Source: Methylobacter sp. KS41
GTDB taxonomy: Bacteria > Pseudomonadota > Gammaproteobacteria > Methylococcales > Methylomonadaceae
Assembly: GCA_002862125.1 (NCBI GenBank)
Contig: PHSP01000001.1
Span: forward strand, 248,001-312,000
Direction: 5' to 3'
Length of the DNA stretch: 64,000 nucleotides
A program made the position numbers and the translations under genes. Below, one piece after another: positions 20,138 through 29,748 of this stretch (the first letter of the stretch is position 1; every line of letters starts with the position of its first letter). Below the pieces are notes generated by a model that was not told the DNA's origin, ran no database searches, and worked only from the letters and a program-made list of their open reading frames with translations.

Positions 20138-21696
20138 AGTGATGCTCCCGCGGCGATTTCAAAATGATAGCGGCCCTTATGCAGGCTGCTGGGACCTAAC
20201 TTGATAAACTTGAGCATCAAGAACATTTCGATGATCAAAAATACCGTGTATAAACCGATATAGCCGGCCAGACTCAGGTATATATCCAGTTCGGTTAGGG
20301 ATGATGTGCTTAAAAATGTCGGCAGTATCTCCGCAATCGTCCAGGGTTGACGGCCGAATTCGGCGACAAACCAACCCATTTCGCAGGCAATCCAGGGCAG
20401 AGGTATCATATAAAAACTTGAACGGAGCAGCCAGTTCTGCCTGCATTTGCGAATTGAGCTGGCGATAACCGCGAAAATAAAAATCGCCAGCATGATAAAT
20501 CCGCAGGCCACCATGATCCGGAACGTCCAGAATAAAGGCACGACCCGGGGTATCGAATATTGCACCGCCTGCTCTATTTGCTGGCCGGTCGCATCGACGA
20601 CGTTTTCCGTATAGCGTTTGAGCAATAGACCATAACCCAGATCCTTCTTGTAACGGTCAAACTCAGCACGAATACCGGCATCCTTGTTACCCGCTCTTAA
20701 TTTTTGCAACAGGCCATAAGCTATAATCCCGTTACGGATGCGCAGGCGATGTTTTTCAAGAATCTCCGATATGCCTTCAATGGGCTCGTCGATGGAACGC
20801 GTGCCAATCAAACCCAGTATCCAGGGGATTTTTACCGCATAATACGTTTCCATGGTTTGCTGGTCAGGTATGCCGACAGCGGTAAATGCCGCGGGCGGCA
20901 CCTCTGTGTGCCATTCCGCTTCGATTGCCGCCAGTTTGGCCTTTTGCACCTCGCCATCGGTATAGCCGCTTTCATCACCCAAAACAATGACCGACAAAAC
21001 GGCTGCCAGACCAAAACCCGCGGCTATGGTATAAGAACGCTGCGCAAAAGCCGCATCCCTGCCCTTCAGCATGTACCAAGCGCTGATGCCAAGGACAAAG
21101 GCGGAAGCCGTGGTGTAACCCGCGGCAACGGTATGGACGAATTTAACCTGCGCGGCTGGATTAAATAATAGATCGGCAAAGCTGGAAATTTCCATGCGCA
21201 TGGTTTCGTAATTAAAATCAGCGCCGACCGGATTTTGCATCCACCCGTTAGCCACCAGAATCCATAATGCGGAAAGGTTGGTTCCTAAAGCAACCAGCCA
21301 GGTCACTAACAAATGTTGTCCCTTGCCTAGCTTGTCCCAGCCAAAGAAAAACAGACCGACAAATGTCGATTCCAGAAAAAACGCCATCAAGCCTTCGATT
21401 GCAAGCGGCGCGCCAAAAATATCACCGACATAATGCGAGAAATATGACCAGTTCATGCCGAATTGAAATTCCATCGTCAACCCGGTGGTTACGCCAAGCG
21501 CGAAATTGATTCCGAATAATTTCCCCCAGAACTGGGTCATATCCTTATAAATTTCTTTACCTGTCATGACATAGGTTGATTCCATAATCGCCAGTAAAAA
21601 CGACAAACCCAGGGTTAATGGAACAAACAGAAAATGGTATAGAGAAGTTGCCGCAAACTGCCATCTCGATAAATCAACCACGGCTTCAGAAATCAT
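20134..21696 (-). CDS. cydA: Cytochrome bd ubiquinol oxidase subunit I
   Basis: Carries haems b558, b595 and d and the quinol site. The 520-residue length and the long Q-loop (GDESGYTDGEVQKAKLAAIE onward) place it with the E. coli long-loop type. Haem ligands His21 (SLYHFLF) and His188 (VKFVHTV) and the channel glutamates Glu101 and Glu109 are present, and the distal methionine ligand lies in the RIMVACG region. GGGGGA lies 5 bases before the ATG. It is divergent from the sulfide:quinone oxidoreductase gene. Confidence 0.97.
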   Translation of the reverse strand: MISEAVVDLSRWQFAATSLYHFLFVPLTLGLSFLLAIMESTYVMTGKEIYKDMTQFWGKLFGINFALGVTTGLTMEFQFGMNWSYFSHYVGDIFGAPLAIEGLMAFFLESTFVGLFFFGWDKLGKGQHLLVTWLVALGTNLSALWILVANGWMQNPVGADFNYETMRMEISSFADLLFNPAAQVKFVHTVAAGYTTASAFVLGISAWYMLKGRDAAFAQRSYTIAAGFGLAAVLSVIVLGDESGYTDGEVQKAKLAAIEAEWHTEVPPAAFTAVGIPDQQTMETYYAVKIPWILGLIGTRSIDEPIEGISEILEKHRLRIRNGIIAYGLLQKLRAGNKDAGIRAEFDRYKKDLGYGLLLKRYTENVVDATGQQIEQAVQYSIPRVVPLFWTFRIMVACGFIMLAIFIFAVIASSIRKCRQNWLLRSSFYMIPLPWIACEMGWFVAEFGRQPWTIAEILPTFLSTSSLTELDIYLSLAGYIGLYTVFLIIEMFLMLKFIKLGPSSLHKGRYHFEIAAGASL

Positions 21697-22068
21697 AAAT
21701 TCCCCCTATCGAATTGAGGCCCTGCAGACCAGAACCTGAGCTAAATGGCGCTGAATACACAGTAGACCGGGCCGCTTAAGTTTAAACCAACAAATTTTAA
21801 GAGCAATAACTTATCGCTCGATAACAGTCTTAATAATTTGCTGTTGTATGCTAAGATCAAACCGTGTTATTGTCTACAAATATTAACGAATTCTAATATA
21901 TATATTTTTAGTTTTCCGGGACCTTTATCTGATCGATTACACGGATTTATGATTTCTTCGCTGTTCAGTTTTTGTACCGGTTCACTTTAATGAGGTTTAC
22001 AATTGGCTCAAGGTCGATTGTAAACACTTTTGGCACACCATAAAAACAATTAAATTGAGGAGAATATT
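21697..22068. promoter_or_regulatory. Divergent promoter region cydABX / sqr
   Basis: 372 AT-rich bases between two divergent respiratory operons. An inverted repeat TTATCG-CT-CGATAA (21811-21824) lies about 115 bases before cydA and could be an operator. A possible sigma-70-type promoter for the plus-strand gene is TTGTCT (21870-21875), 18 bases, TAATAT (21894-21899). A strong GAGGAG ribosome site precedes the sqr ATG. No convincing FNR box was found. Confidence 0.4.
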
Positions 22069-23349
22069 ATGGCTCGTATAGTAGTATTAGGCGCAGGCAT
22101 TGGCGGCGTACCCATGGCCTATGAAATGAAGGAAACAGTCGGAAAACATCATGATGTCATTGTAATTTCCGATTCCCCTACTTTTCACTTTGTTCCATCA
22201 AATCCATGGGTGCCGCCCGGATGGCGTAAACCGGAAGACCTAAAGGTTGAGTTAGCGCCGGTGATGAAAAAGAAAGGCATTGAATTCATCCAAAAAGCGG
22301 CAGCAAAAGTTGATCCGGTTAATAATCAGGTTCAGCTGGATGATGGCTCCGCCGTCGCTTATGACTACCTGATTATTGCAACAGGACCGCGCTTGGCCTT
22401 CGATGAAGTTCCCGGTTTAGGCCCTGATGGTTATACTTCATCAGTCTGTCATGTTGATCACGCCGAAGTTGCCGCCGGCGATTGGGATAAGTTTATGGAA
22501 AATCCCGGCCCGATTGTAATCGGTGCGGTTCAGGGCGCGTCTTGTTACGGCCCCGCGTATGAATATTTAATGATTCTTGAAACTGAGTTACGAAAAAGAG
22601 AAATTCGCGATAAAGTGCCGATGACTTTTGTCACTGCTGAACCTTATATCGGTCATTTGGGTTTAGGCGGTGTCGGCGATACCAAGGGTCTACTGGAAAG
22701 CGCCTTGCGCGATAAATCCATTAAATGGATAACCAATGCCAAGGTTGACAAAATTGAACCCGGAATGATGTTTGTCACTGAAGTCGATGATGAAGGCAAT
22801 GACAAGAAAAAACATGAGCTGCCCTTTAACCATTCAATGATGTTGCCTGCCTTTACCGGCGTTGACGCCGTACGTAATGCCGGCGTTGAAGGTCTGGTTA
22901 ATCCGCGCGGATTTGTTTTGGTGGATGAGTATCAGCGTAACAAAACCTTTAAAAATATCTACTCCATCGGCGTATGTATTGCTATTCCTCCGGTTGAAAA
23001 GACACCTGTGCCGGTTGGGGCGCCAAAAACCGGTTATATGATCGAATCGATGGTGACTGCCACCGCTCATAATATTGCCGAACAACTGGCAGGCAAAGAG
23101 CCATCGCATAAAGCCACATGGAATGCATTATGCCTGGCTGATTTTGGTGATTCCGGGGTTGCTTTTCTGGCTAAACCACAGATTCCACCCCGCAACACCA
23201 CCTGGTCGGCCGAAGGTAAATGGGTGCATCTGGCTAAAATCGGTTTCGAGAAATATTTCATGCGTAAAATAAAAAAAGGCATCAGCGAACCCTACTATGA
23301 AAAGCTAATGCTCAAATTAATTGGCGTGGTCAGACTAAAAGGAAAATAA
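22069..23349 (+). CDS. sqr: Sulfide:quinone oxidoreductase
   Basis: A membrane-associated flavoprotein that oxidises sulfide to sulfane sulfur and reduces quinone. The 426-residue protein begins with the FAD-binding [15 protein letters not shown]. The three redox cysteines of the Acidithiobacillus ferrooxidans type are present: Cys127 (SSVCHVD), Cys159 (GASCYGP) and Cys355 ([12 protein letters not shown]). The C-terminus ([20 protein letters not shown], then GISEPYYEK) also follows that type and provides the amphipathic membrane anchor. It is divergent from cydABX, which could reoxidise the quinol. This points to sulfide use or detoxification. Confidence 0.93.
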   Translation: MARIVVLGAGIGGVPMAYEMKETVGKHHDVIVISDSPTFHFVPSNPWVPPGWRKPEDLKVELAPVMKKKGIEFIQKAAAKVDPVNNQVQLDDGSAVAYDYLIIATGPRLAFDEVPGLGPDGYTSSVCHVDHAEVAAGDWDKFMENPGPIVIGAVQGASCYGPAYEYLMILETELRKREIRDKVPMTFVTAEPYIGHLGLGGVGDTKGLLESALRDKSIKWITNAKVDKIEPGMMFVTEVDDEGNDKKKHELPFNHSMMLPAFTGVDAVRNAGVEGLVNPRGFVLVDEYQRNKTFKNIYSIGVCIAIPPVEKTPVPVGAPKTGYMIESMVTATAHNIAEQLAGKEPSHKATWNALCLADFGDSGVAFLAKPQIPPRNTTWSAEGKWVHLAKIGFEKYFMRKIKKGISEPYYEKLMLKLIGVVRLKGK

Positions 23350-23350
23350 G

Positions 23351-23551
23351 ATGAGCATAGATAGATTAGTAATTGCAATTGCCGGCAGTTTTATTCTGCT
23401 CAGTCTGCTGCTGGCGCATTTTCATTCTGAATATTGGCTGTGGTTCACTGCCTTTGTGGGCGCTAATTTGTTGCAATCAGCATTTACGGGTTTTTGTCCC
23501 ATGGCAATCATACTTAAAAGGCTGGGATTTAAACCAGGCAACGCTTTCTGA
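23351..23551 (+). CDS. DUF2892 (YgaP-like) small membrane protein
   Basis: A 66-residue protein with two hydrophobic helices. The family motif [17 protein letters not shown] lies at the C-terminus, including the conserved cysteine in the FCP turn, as in the membrane part of YgaP. It starts one base after the sqr stop, so it should be co-expressed; a helper role in sulfur handling at the membrane is an inference from this context. Confidence 0.88.
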   Translation: MSIDRLVIAIAGSFILLSLLLAHFHSEYWLWFTAFVGANLLQSAFTGFCPMAIILKRLGFKPGNAF

Positions 23552-23615
23552 TTGTGTTGGATTGGTTTTTGCCGCTATAAAACTGATGTTATGCAAGCAA
23601 AAAAATAGCCGCGAA

Positions 23616-23662
23616 GGCGCCAGGGATACAAAGAAAAAACTGCTCCTCGTACTCCTGGCGCC
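23616..23662. repeat. Inverted repeat, intergenic
   Basis: Arms GGCGCCAGG (23616-23624) and CCTGGCGCC (23654-23662) pair perfectly around a 29-base loop. It lies between sqr-DUF2892 and the efflux operon. It may act as a transcript-stabilising or terminating hairpin, but there is no T run, and the CGCGAAGG context resembles dispersed intergenic repeats. Confidence 0.5.
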
Positions 23663-23802
23663 ATTCCGGCGAATAAAATGTTACAAATTCAGGCAGGGTA
23701 TGCACCGCGTGCCCTAGCTAATACAAAACCGTGGTGTTATGTCTTTGATTAATGTGGATGGGGTTTCGCTAGCCTAGCCCGCAATTTAGACTGTATGGAA
23801 AA

Positions 23803-25176
23803 ATGATGCTAAAAACAATTAAAAATATATTGGCCATCAGTTTGTTACCAATATTAATACTGACGCAATCTTCGGCGAGCGCAGATAACAAGACAGAAAA
23901 ATCAAGTCCGCAGTCTTTTACCCTCGATCAGGCTATTGATTACGCATTAGCCAACAATCCTGACCAGCAAGTCGCCATTGAACGCATCGGCCAGGCTGAA
24001 GCTCAATTAGGCGTAGCGCAGTCTGCATTTTATCCGCAACTAACCGCCAGAGTCAGCTATGAGCATAGCAATAATCCGGCGCAGGTCTTTTCGATGATTG
24101 TGGCTCAAAGGGATTTCTCTATCAACTCTATCACGGACATTAACAATCCCGGCTACCGGCAAAACTTTCGCCCCGAAATTATTGGAAAACTGTCTCTCTT
24201 CCGCGGCTTTCAGGATTATCAAAACAGCAAGGCGGCGGAGTTGGGCATAGACGCGGCTGAGTATGAACGCTCAGCGGTGCATAATGCCTTGATTGAAGCC
24301 GTAACGGCTTCCTATTATTCGTATTTAGCCTCTATAGAGGCGCAAAAAGTCGCCCAGGATGCTATTACTGCGATCTCCAGTGAATTAAAACACACAAAGC
24401 TAAAATACGAAGCGGGAACCGTGCTTAAATCCGACGTGTTATCACTGGAAGTGCAATTGGCTGAAGCGCAGGATGCCCAAATCAGAGCTGCTAACGGTAT
24501 TGAGCTATCCAAAACCAGCATGGCAAACTTGCTCGGTCTGTCTGCTCACCAGGAGTTTACGGTCGCGCCGTCATCCTCCATATTAATCAAACCCAAGTTG
24601 ACCACGCCGTTTAAGGATTTGCTCGATCAAGCATTGACGCAACGCCCGGAAATTAGAGCAGCCGCAAAACAGGTTGAGATCGCGCAGGCCAAGTTAAAAA
24701 GCGAGCAAGGCGCTTATTTGCCCAAAGCAGACGCTTACGTCAGTTACGGTCAAAACAGCCAAAACCCTGGTTTTTCCAGCAGCAAGGAAAATGTTACCGC
24801 CGGGGTTACTGTCGAAATGGATCTGTTTTCAGGCTTTAACACCCAGCAGCGTGTCCGCGCTGCGGAACGAAAAGCCGCTGAAGCGCGTGAAACAGAACGA
24901 AAAACCAAACTGGCTATTGAGCAGGAAGTAAAAACAGCCTTTCTAAAACTTGAAGAAGCTGTTTCCCGTCTGCGCGTTACCGAAGCATCGGTGCTGTCGG
25001 CCAACGAAGCCTTAAGACTGGTTAAGGAGGAAAGACGAGCTGAAACAGTTACGGTCACCCGTTATATCGAATCGGAAACCGCCAGAAATAAAGCTCAATC
25101 CAATATTATCGCCGCACATTACGATGCCCTGAGTGCTGAAGCAGCCTTGAAAAAAGCTATCGGCGACTGGAAATAA
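23803..25176 (+). CDS. TolC-family outer membrane efflux protein
   Basis: Outer membrane channel of a tripartite efflux pump. The 457-residue protein has a signal peptide ending near ASA-DN (residue 27). It then shows the two repeated OEP halves rich in long helices: FTLDQAIDYALANNPDQQVA opens the first half and LLDQALTQRPEIRAAAKQVE the second. ATG at codon 1 or 2 are both possible. It is first of a three-gene operon with the adaptor 10 bases downstream and the pump gene after it. Confidence 0.93.
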   Translation: MMLKTIKNILAISLLPILILTQSSASADNKTEKSSPQSFTLDQAIDYALANNPDQQVAIERIGQAEAQLGVAQSAFYPQLTARVSYEHSNNPAQVFSMIVAQRDFSINSITDINNPGYRQNFRPEIIGKLSLFRGFQDYQNSKAAELGIDAAEYERSAVHNALIEAVTASYYSYLASIEAQKVAQDAITAISSELKHTKLKYEAGTVLKSDVLSLEVQLAEAQDAQIRAANGIELSKTSMANLLGLSAHQEFTVAPSSSILIKPKLTTPFKDLLDQALTQRPEIRAAAKQVEIAQAKLKSEQGAYLPKADAYVSYGQNSQNPGFSSSKENVTAGVTVEMDLFSGFNTQQRVRAAERKAAEARETERKTKLAIEQEVKTAFLKLEEAVSRLRVTEASVLSANEALRLVKEERRAETVTVTRYIESETARNKAQSNIIAAHYDALSAEAALKKAIGDWK

Positions 25177-25186
25177 AGGAGTTCCC

Positions 25187-26272
25187 ATGCAACAACCCGA
25201 ACAGAAAAATATAAAAAAAATCGCCGCTATTTTTGCGGCCGTTTTAGCATTGATTCTGTTACTGCTATATATGCAGGGCAGTTTTGTCAGCAAAATTTCA
25301 CCAGGATCAACTCCCCTGGCTGACGGTTCGAACAATCCGGCAAGCAACACGGCTAAAGTCGAAAAAAAGCTGGTTGACGATATTCTCACTTGGCCCGGCA
25401 CGGTAAGGTCAAGAATCGTTACTAATATCGCCCCTAAAATGACCGCTCGAATTATCGAGATCAAGGTTCATGCGAGCGACAAAGTCAAAAAAGGCGATGT
25501 CATCGCCCGCCTGGATGAACGCGATATCAGGGCTCAGGAACATGCAGCCCTTGCCGGGCTTGCCGGCGCAAGCGCCCAGGCATATCGCGCCCAGGCGGAC
25601 GAACAACGCACCCGTAGCTTGTACAGTAAAGAGGCGGCAACCAGGGAAAAACTTGATGCCGTAGTAGCTCAGGCGAAGCAGGCGCAAGCCGATGTGAATC
25701 AGGCGACAAGCGCCGTTAGTGAAATCAGGAGCCATCTGGCTGATACGCTGTTACGCGCCCCCTTTGACGGCGTTATTGTTAAACGTCTTCAAGAACCCGG
25801 CGACATGGGACTGCCCGGCGTACCGCTAGTAACATTGCAAATACCAAAAGGATTAAGGCTTGAAGCCGAAGTACCGGCTACTTGCGCCGGACATTACAGC
25901 ACCGGCATGGAGGTCACCGTGCGAATTGATGCTCTGAATCTTACAACAAACGCCCAAATTGACGAGATCAGTCCCGAAATCGACGCCCAAACCCGCACCC
26001 AGCTGGTTAAAGCAGCGCTGCCTGCGATTAAAGGCCTGGAGCCTGGCTCTTTCGGCTGGCTTGACCAAGCCTGTGGTCAACATGAAGCCTTGTTGATTCC
26101 TGCCGGCGCCGTGCAACATATCGGTCAACTGGAAGTCGTCAAGGTATTGTCAGAAGGCAGGCAGCTGATGCGTCATATCAGAACGGCTAAAAGCTTCGGC
26201 GACAAGATTGAAGTCATCTCCGGGTTAAATGCCGGTGAAACTGTCATTACCAATCCACAGCAGGCGCAATAA
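25187..26272 (+). CDS. RND efflux periplasmic adaptor subunit
   Basis: Membrane fusion protein linking the inner-membrane pump to the TolC-like channel. It has 361 residues: an N-terminal membrane anchor (about 12-29), a biotinyl-lipoyl half-motif VKKGDVIARLDERDIRAQ near 100-117, a helical hairpin rich in Ala/Gln, and the second lipoyl half LRAPFDGVIVKRLQEPGD near 186-203. Beta-barrel domains follow. Its TAA shares one base with the ATG of the pump gene. Confidence 0.92.
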   Translation: MQQPEQKNIKKIAAIFAAVLALILLLLYMQGSFVSKISPGSTPLADGSNNPASNTAKVEKKLVDDILTWPGTVRSRIVTNIAPKMTARIIEIKVHASDKVKKGDVIARLDERDIRAQEHAALAGLAGASAQAYRAQADEQRTRSLYSKEAATREKLDAVVAQAKQAQADVNQATSAVSEIRSHLADTLLRAPFDGVIVKRLQEPGDMGLPGVPLVTLQIPKGLRLEAEVPATCAGHYSTGMEVTVRIDALNLTTNAQIDEISPEIDAQTRTQLVKAALPAIKGLEPGSFGWLDQACGQHEALLIPAGAVQHIGQLEVVKVLSEGRQLMRHIRTAKSFGDKIEVISGLNAGETVITNPQQAQ

Positions 26273-29200
26273 TGGATGACCTGCAAAAGCAAAGCCCCAA
26301 GCGTGGCTTGACGACCAAGATTGTCAAAGTTTTTACCACTTCGCAGCTTTCCATACTGTTTTTGATCATTTCCCTGCTGGCGGGAGCTGCGGCGCTAATA
26401 CTCACCCCCCGTGAAGAAGACCCGCAAATTGTCGTGCCGGTCATGGATGTGCTTATCGAATTTCCAGGCGCCTCCAGCGAAGAAGTTGAAAAACTCGCCG
26501 CCACGCCGCTGGAAGGTCTGCTCAAACAAATTGAAGGCGTGGAATATGTGTACTCCATCTCCAAACCCGGCTCAGCGGTAGTCACTGTCCGTTATTATGT
26601 GGGTCAATCCTTTGAAGACAGTCTGGTTAAAACCTGGGACAAAGTGATGTCCAACCAGGATATTATTCCGCCAGGCGTCACCCATTGGAAAGTAAGTCCC
26701 GTTGAAATCGATGACGTGCCTATCGTTTTACTGACACTTTCCTCGCAAAACAATAATTACGATTCGATGGCCTTGCGCCGTATTGCTGATGAACTTATTG
26801 TTTCCCTTAGAATGGTCGGCAATGTTGGTAAAAGCTGGGTTGCCGGCGGTGAACCGCGGCGGGTGTCGATTTACGCTAATCCAGCCGCGCTTGCCGCGCA
26901 TGGCGTAACCTTGCTTGAAGTTACCCAGGCGCTGGCTAGTGCCAATGTTAATCTGCAAACGGGCAGCTTTGATCGTGACAATCACGTCATTATGCTGGAG
27001 GCCGGCCCGCATTTCAGTTCATCTTCAGATGTAGCCGCTACCGTTATTAAAAGCGTTTCCGGACGCCCTGTTTTCCTGCGCGATGTGGCGCGAATTGAAG
27101 ACGGTCCGGCTGATGTCGATCATTACACCCGCATCGGTTTTGGTCCCGGGGTCGATGAAATGCCCACGATCGGCAAGGCCAGCGGCAACAAGCCCCAAAT
27201 CGGGCAAGAACGCCCGATGGTCACTATCGCCGTTGCCAAACGCAAAGGCAGCAATGCCGTACACGTCGCCGAAGCCGTCATCGCCACTGCGGAAAAATTG
27301 CACGGCACGCTGATTCCTGAAGATGTTTTGCTGACTATCACCCGTGATTACGGTGAAACAGCCGACCACAAAGTCAACGAACTGGTTAAGCACCTGAGTT
27401 TCGCCATCGTGATTATCGTCGTGTTGCTCGCCTTTTCGCTGGGCCTGAAAGAGTCGTTTATCGTTTCAATCGCCGTGCCCATGACTTTGGCGCTGACCCT
27501 GTTATTGGACTATATCTCCGGATACACCATTAACCGGGTCACCTTGTTCGCCTTGATTCTGTCGTTAGGTCTGCTGGTTGATGACCCGATAGTCGATGTT
27601 GAAAATATCCACCGGCACTACAAACTGCGTAAGGAATCGCCGCTTGAAGCATTGTTGACGGCGGTTGATGAAGTTAGGCCGCCGACTATTCTCGCGACAT
27701 TCACCGTTATTGTGTCATTTCTGCCGATGTTTTTTATCACCGGCATGATGGGGCCCTACATGGCGCCGATGGCTTTCAACGTGCCGGTAGCGATGATTGT
27801 TTCCCTGATTGTCGCCTTTACAGTCACACCCTGGGCCAGTTTCAAACTGCTGCAAAGCGAATATCACAGTCATAATGACGAAGCGCCGTTCGATCTCAAG
27901 CAGACTTTTATTTACCGGGCTTACCGCGCAGCGCTGGGACCTTTGCTTTCGACCCCGGGACGCGCCAAACTGTTTTTATTGGCCATACTGATCGCCTTTA
28001 TAGGCTCATCCTTGCTGGCTGTTACCCGCGCTGTTCCCCTTAAATTATTGCCGTTCGACAATAAAAATGAATTGCAGATCATGATAGATATGCCGCGCGG
28101 CTCAACGCTGGAACAAACCGATGAAGTCGCGCGCGCCCTGGGCGGCTATCTGGCCACCGTCAACGAAGTCACCGATTATGAAACCTATACAGGCGTGGCC
28201 TCGCCGATGGACTTTAACGGCATGGTTCGCCACTATTATTTACGCAGCGGCGATGACGTCGGCGAAATCAGAATTAACTTACTGCCTAAAGACAGGCGGG
28301 AACAGCAATCGCACGAAATTGCCCTGCGCATCCGGCCGGCAATAGAACAAATCGGTAAAAAATACGGAGCCAACCTTAAGATAGTGGAAATTCCACCGGG
28401 GCCGCCGGTGCTTTCCGATCTGGTCGCTGAAGTCTATGGCCCGCCTGAAGCCAGTATTAGCGACTTGATAGCCGTCTCCAAACGCGTCAGGGCCGATATG
28501 GAAAAAACCAAAGGCGTGGTCGATGTTGATGATTTTTCCAAAGCGCACCAAACCAAAGTCCATTTTCGCCTGAACCAGGAAAAAGCGGCCTTGTCCGGCG
28601 TCAGCGTCGAGCAGGTTGCAGAGACACTACGCATCGCAGCCGCTGGCCGGACCGCCGGCATTGTCCATATAGACAGCGAACGCCAGCCGCTGGAAATTAA
28701 CCTGCAACTGCCTCGCGCGCTACGCTCGTCGGTTGCCGATTTATTGGCATTGAAAGTAAAAACCGGGCAAGGTGATCTGATACCGTTAAGTGAAATAGGC
28801 TCCGCCGACATTGAAAGCGAAGATCAGCCTATCTATCACAAGAATCTGCAACGGCTGAATTATGTCGTTGCCAGCATGGCGGGACGCAGTCCGGTGGAAG
28901 CAGTTTTCGATCTCAATGACACCTTTGCCGAACACCCCTTGCCGGAAGGTTATACCGCTGATTTGTCGGGCGAAGGCGAATGGAAAATCACCGTCGATGT
29001 GTTTCGCGACCTTGGCTTGGCCTTTGCAGCCGCGCTGGTGATGATCTATGTCTTGCTGGTCGGACAAACCGGATCGCTGAGCGTGCCGCTAGTGATGATG
29101 ATCGCCATTCCGCTGACCGTGATCGGCATCATGCCGGGTTTCTGGCTGCTTAATCTATTTGCTACGCCGATTGCAGGCTACCCCAACCCGATTTATTTCA

Positions 29201-29517
29201 CCGCCACCGCCATGATCGGCATGATTGCCCTCGCGGGTATCGTCGTGCGCAACTCGATTATCCTGATCGACTTTATCGAACGTATCCGCGCCCGTGCCGA
29301 TGTCACCCTTGCCGAAGCGCTGATTGAAGCGGGTGCGATACGCTTGCGGCCCATATTCCTGACTGCGGGAGCGGCCATGTTCGGCGCCTTTGTGATTATT
29401 CTGGACCCGATATTTTCAGGTCTGGCCTGGAGTTTTATCTTTGGTATTTTTGCCTCGACCTTGTTTTCATTGCTGGTGATCCCGGTAGTTTATTTTTTGA
29501 TTAACAAGGAAGAATAA
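26272..29517 (+). CDS. RND family efflux pump, inner membrane permease
   Basis: Proton-driven inner-membrane transporter, 1081 residues, of the AcrB-like superfamily. The N-terminal half shows PVMDVLIEFPGASSEEVEKL, and the second half starts with its own hydrophobic segment near 565. The proton-relay aspartate pair of TM4 is visible in LGLLVDDPIVDVENIHRHY, where the usual VVVENI is VDVENI. The C-terminal half ends with MIALAGIVVRNSIILIDFIE and the final helices. The substrate cannot be named; drug/solvent type is more likely than metal because the metal-pump signature residues are absent. Confidence 0.93.
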   Translation: MDDLQKQSPKRGLTTKIVKVFTTSQLSILFLIISLLAGAAALILTPREEDPQIVVPVMDVLIEFPGASSEEVEKLAATPLEGLLKQIEGVEYVYSISKPGSAVVTVRYYVGQSFEDSLVKTWDKVMSNQDIIPPGVTHWKVSPVEIDDVPIVLLTLSSQNNNYDSMALRRIADELIVSLRMVGNVGKSWVAGGEPRRVSIYANPAALAAHGVTLLEVTQALASANVNLQTGSFDRDNHVIMLEAGPHFSSSSDVAATVIKSVSGRPVFLRDVARIEDGPADVDHYTRIGFGPGVDEMPTIGKASGNKPQIGQERPMVTIAVAKRKGSNAVHVAEAVIATAEKLHGTLIPEDVLLTITRDYGETADHKVNELVKHLSFAIVIIVVLLAFSLGLKESFIVSIAVPMTLALTLLLDYISGYTINRVTLFALILSLGLLVDDPIVDVENIHRHYKLRKESPLEALLTAVDEVRPPTILATFTVIVSFLPMFFITGMMGPYMAPMAFNVPVAMIVSLIVAFTVTPWASFKLLQSEYHSHNDEAPFDLKQTFIYRAYRAALGPLLSTPGRAKLFLLAILIAFIGSSLLAVTRAVPLKLLPFDNKNELQIMIDMPRGSTLEQTDEVARALGGYLATVNEVTDYETYTGVASPMDFNGMVRHYYLRSGDDVGEIRINLLPKDRREQQSHEIALRIRPAIEQIGKKYGANLKIVEIPPGPPVLSDLVAEVYGPPEASISDLIAVSKRVRADMEKTKGVVDVDDFSKAHQTKVHFRLNQEKAALSGVSVEQVAETLRIAAAGRTAGIVHIDSERQPLEINLQLPRALRSSVADLLALKVKTGQGDLIPLSEIGSADIESEDQPIYHKNLQRLNYVVASMAGRSPVEAVFDLNDTFAEHPLPEGYTADLSGEGEWKITVDVFRDLGLAFAAALVMIYVLLVGQTGSLSVPLVMMIAIPLTVIGIMPGFWLLNLFATPIAGYPNPIYFTATAMIGMIALAGIVVRNSIILIDFIERIRARADVTLAEALIEAGAIRLRPIFLTAGAAMFGAFVIILDPIFSGLAWSFIFGIFASTLFSLLVIPVVYFLINKEE

Positions 29518-29546
29518 TTTTTCACCACGAAGAAAAACAAAAAAGC

Positions 29547-29636
29547 AAGTAGCCTCGATGTAACAGAGTGAAATCGATGAAATTAGTTTTTAGCCGGTAC
29601 AACCTCGATTCCGTTACACTGCATTGAGGCTGCTTA
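29547..29636. repeat. Imperfect inverted repeat of about 36-base arms
   Basis: The segment AGCAAGTAGCCTCGATGTAA and onward (from 29544 to about 29579) is matched by the reverse complement of about 29602-29637, roughly 26 of 36 bases. The core GCCTCGATG and AAATCGATG on one side mirrors CCTCGATT and GCATTGAGGC on the other. It fills the gap between the RND pump and the GntR gene and looks like a dispersed intergenic element. Confidence 0.55.
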
Positions 29637-29748
29637 CTACCGCATAAAAGACAGTTGACGCATAATGCAGAATGCGCGGCAATGAATCGGCTAAACTTAC
29701 GTAACCCATACACATTAAGCCCCAATTAAGGAAATATCACAAACCCAC

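Noticed and set aside
21697-22068. FNR box controlling cydABX or sqr
   Set aside because: No TTGAT-N4-ATCAA site with acceptable match was found; only the TTATCG/CGATAA dyad remains as a candidate site.
27025-27393. 122-residue minus-strand frame within the RND pump
   Set aside because: Antisense shadow of the pump gene, with no motif and no promoter.
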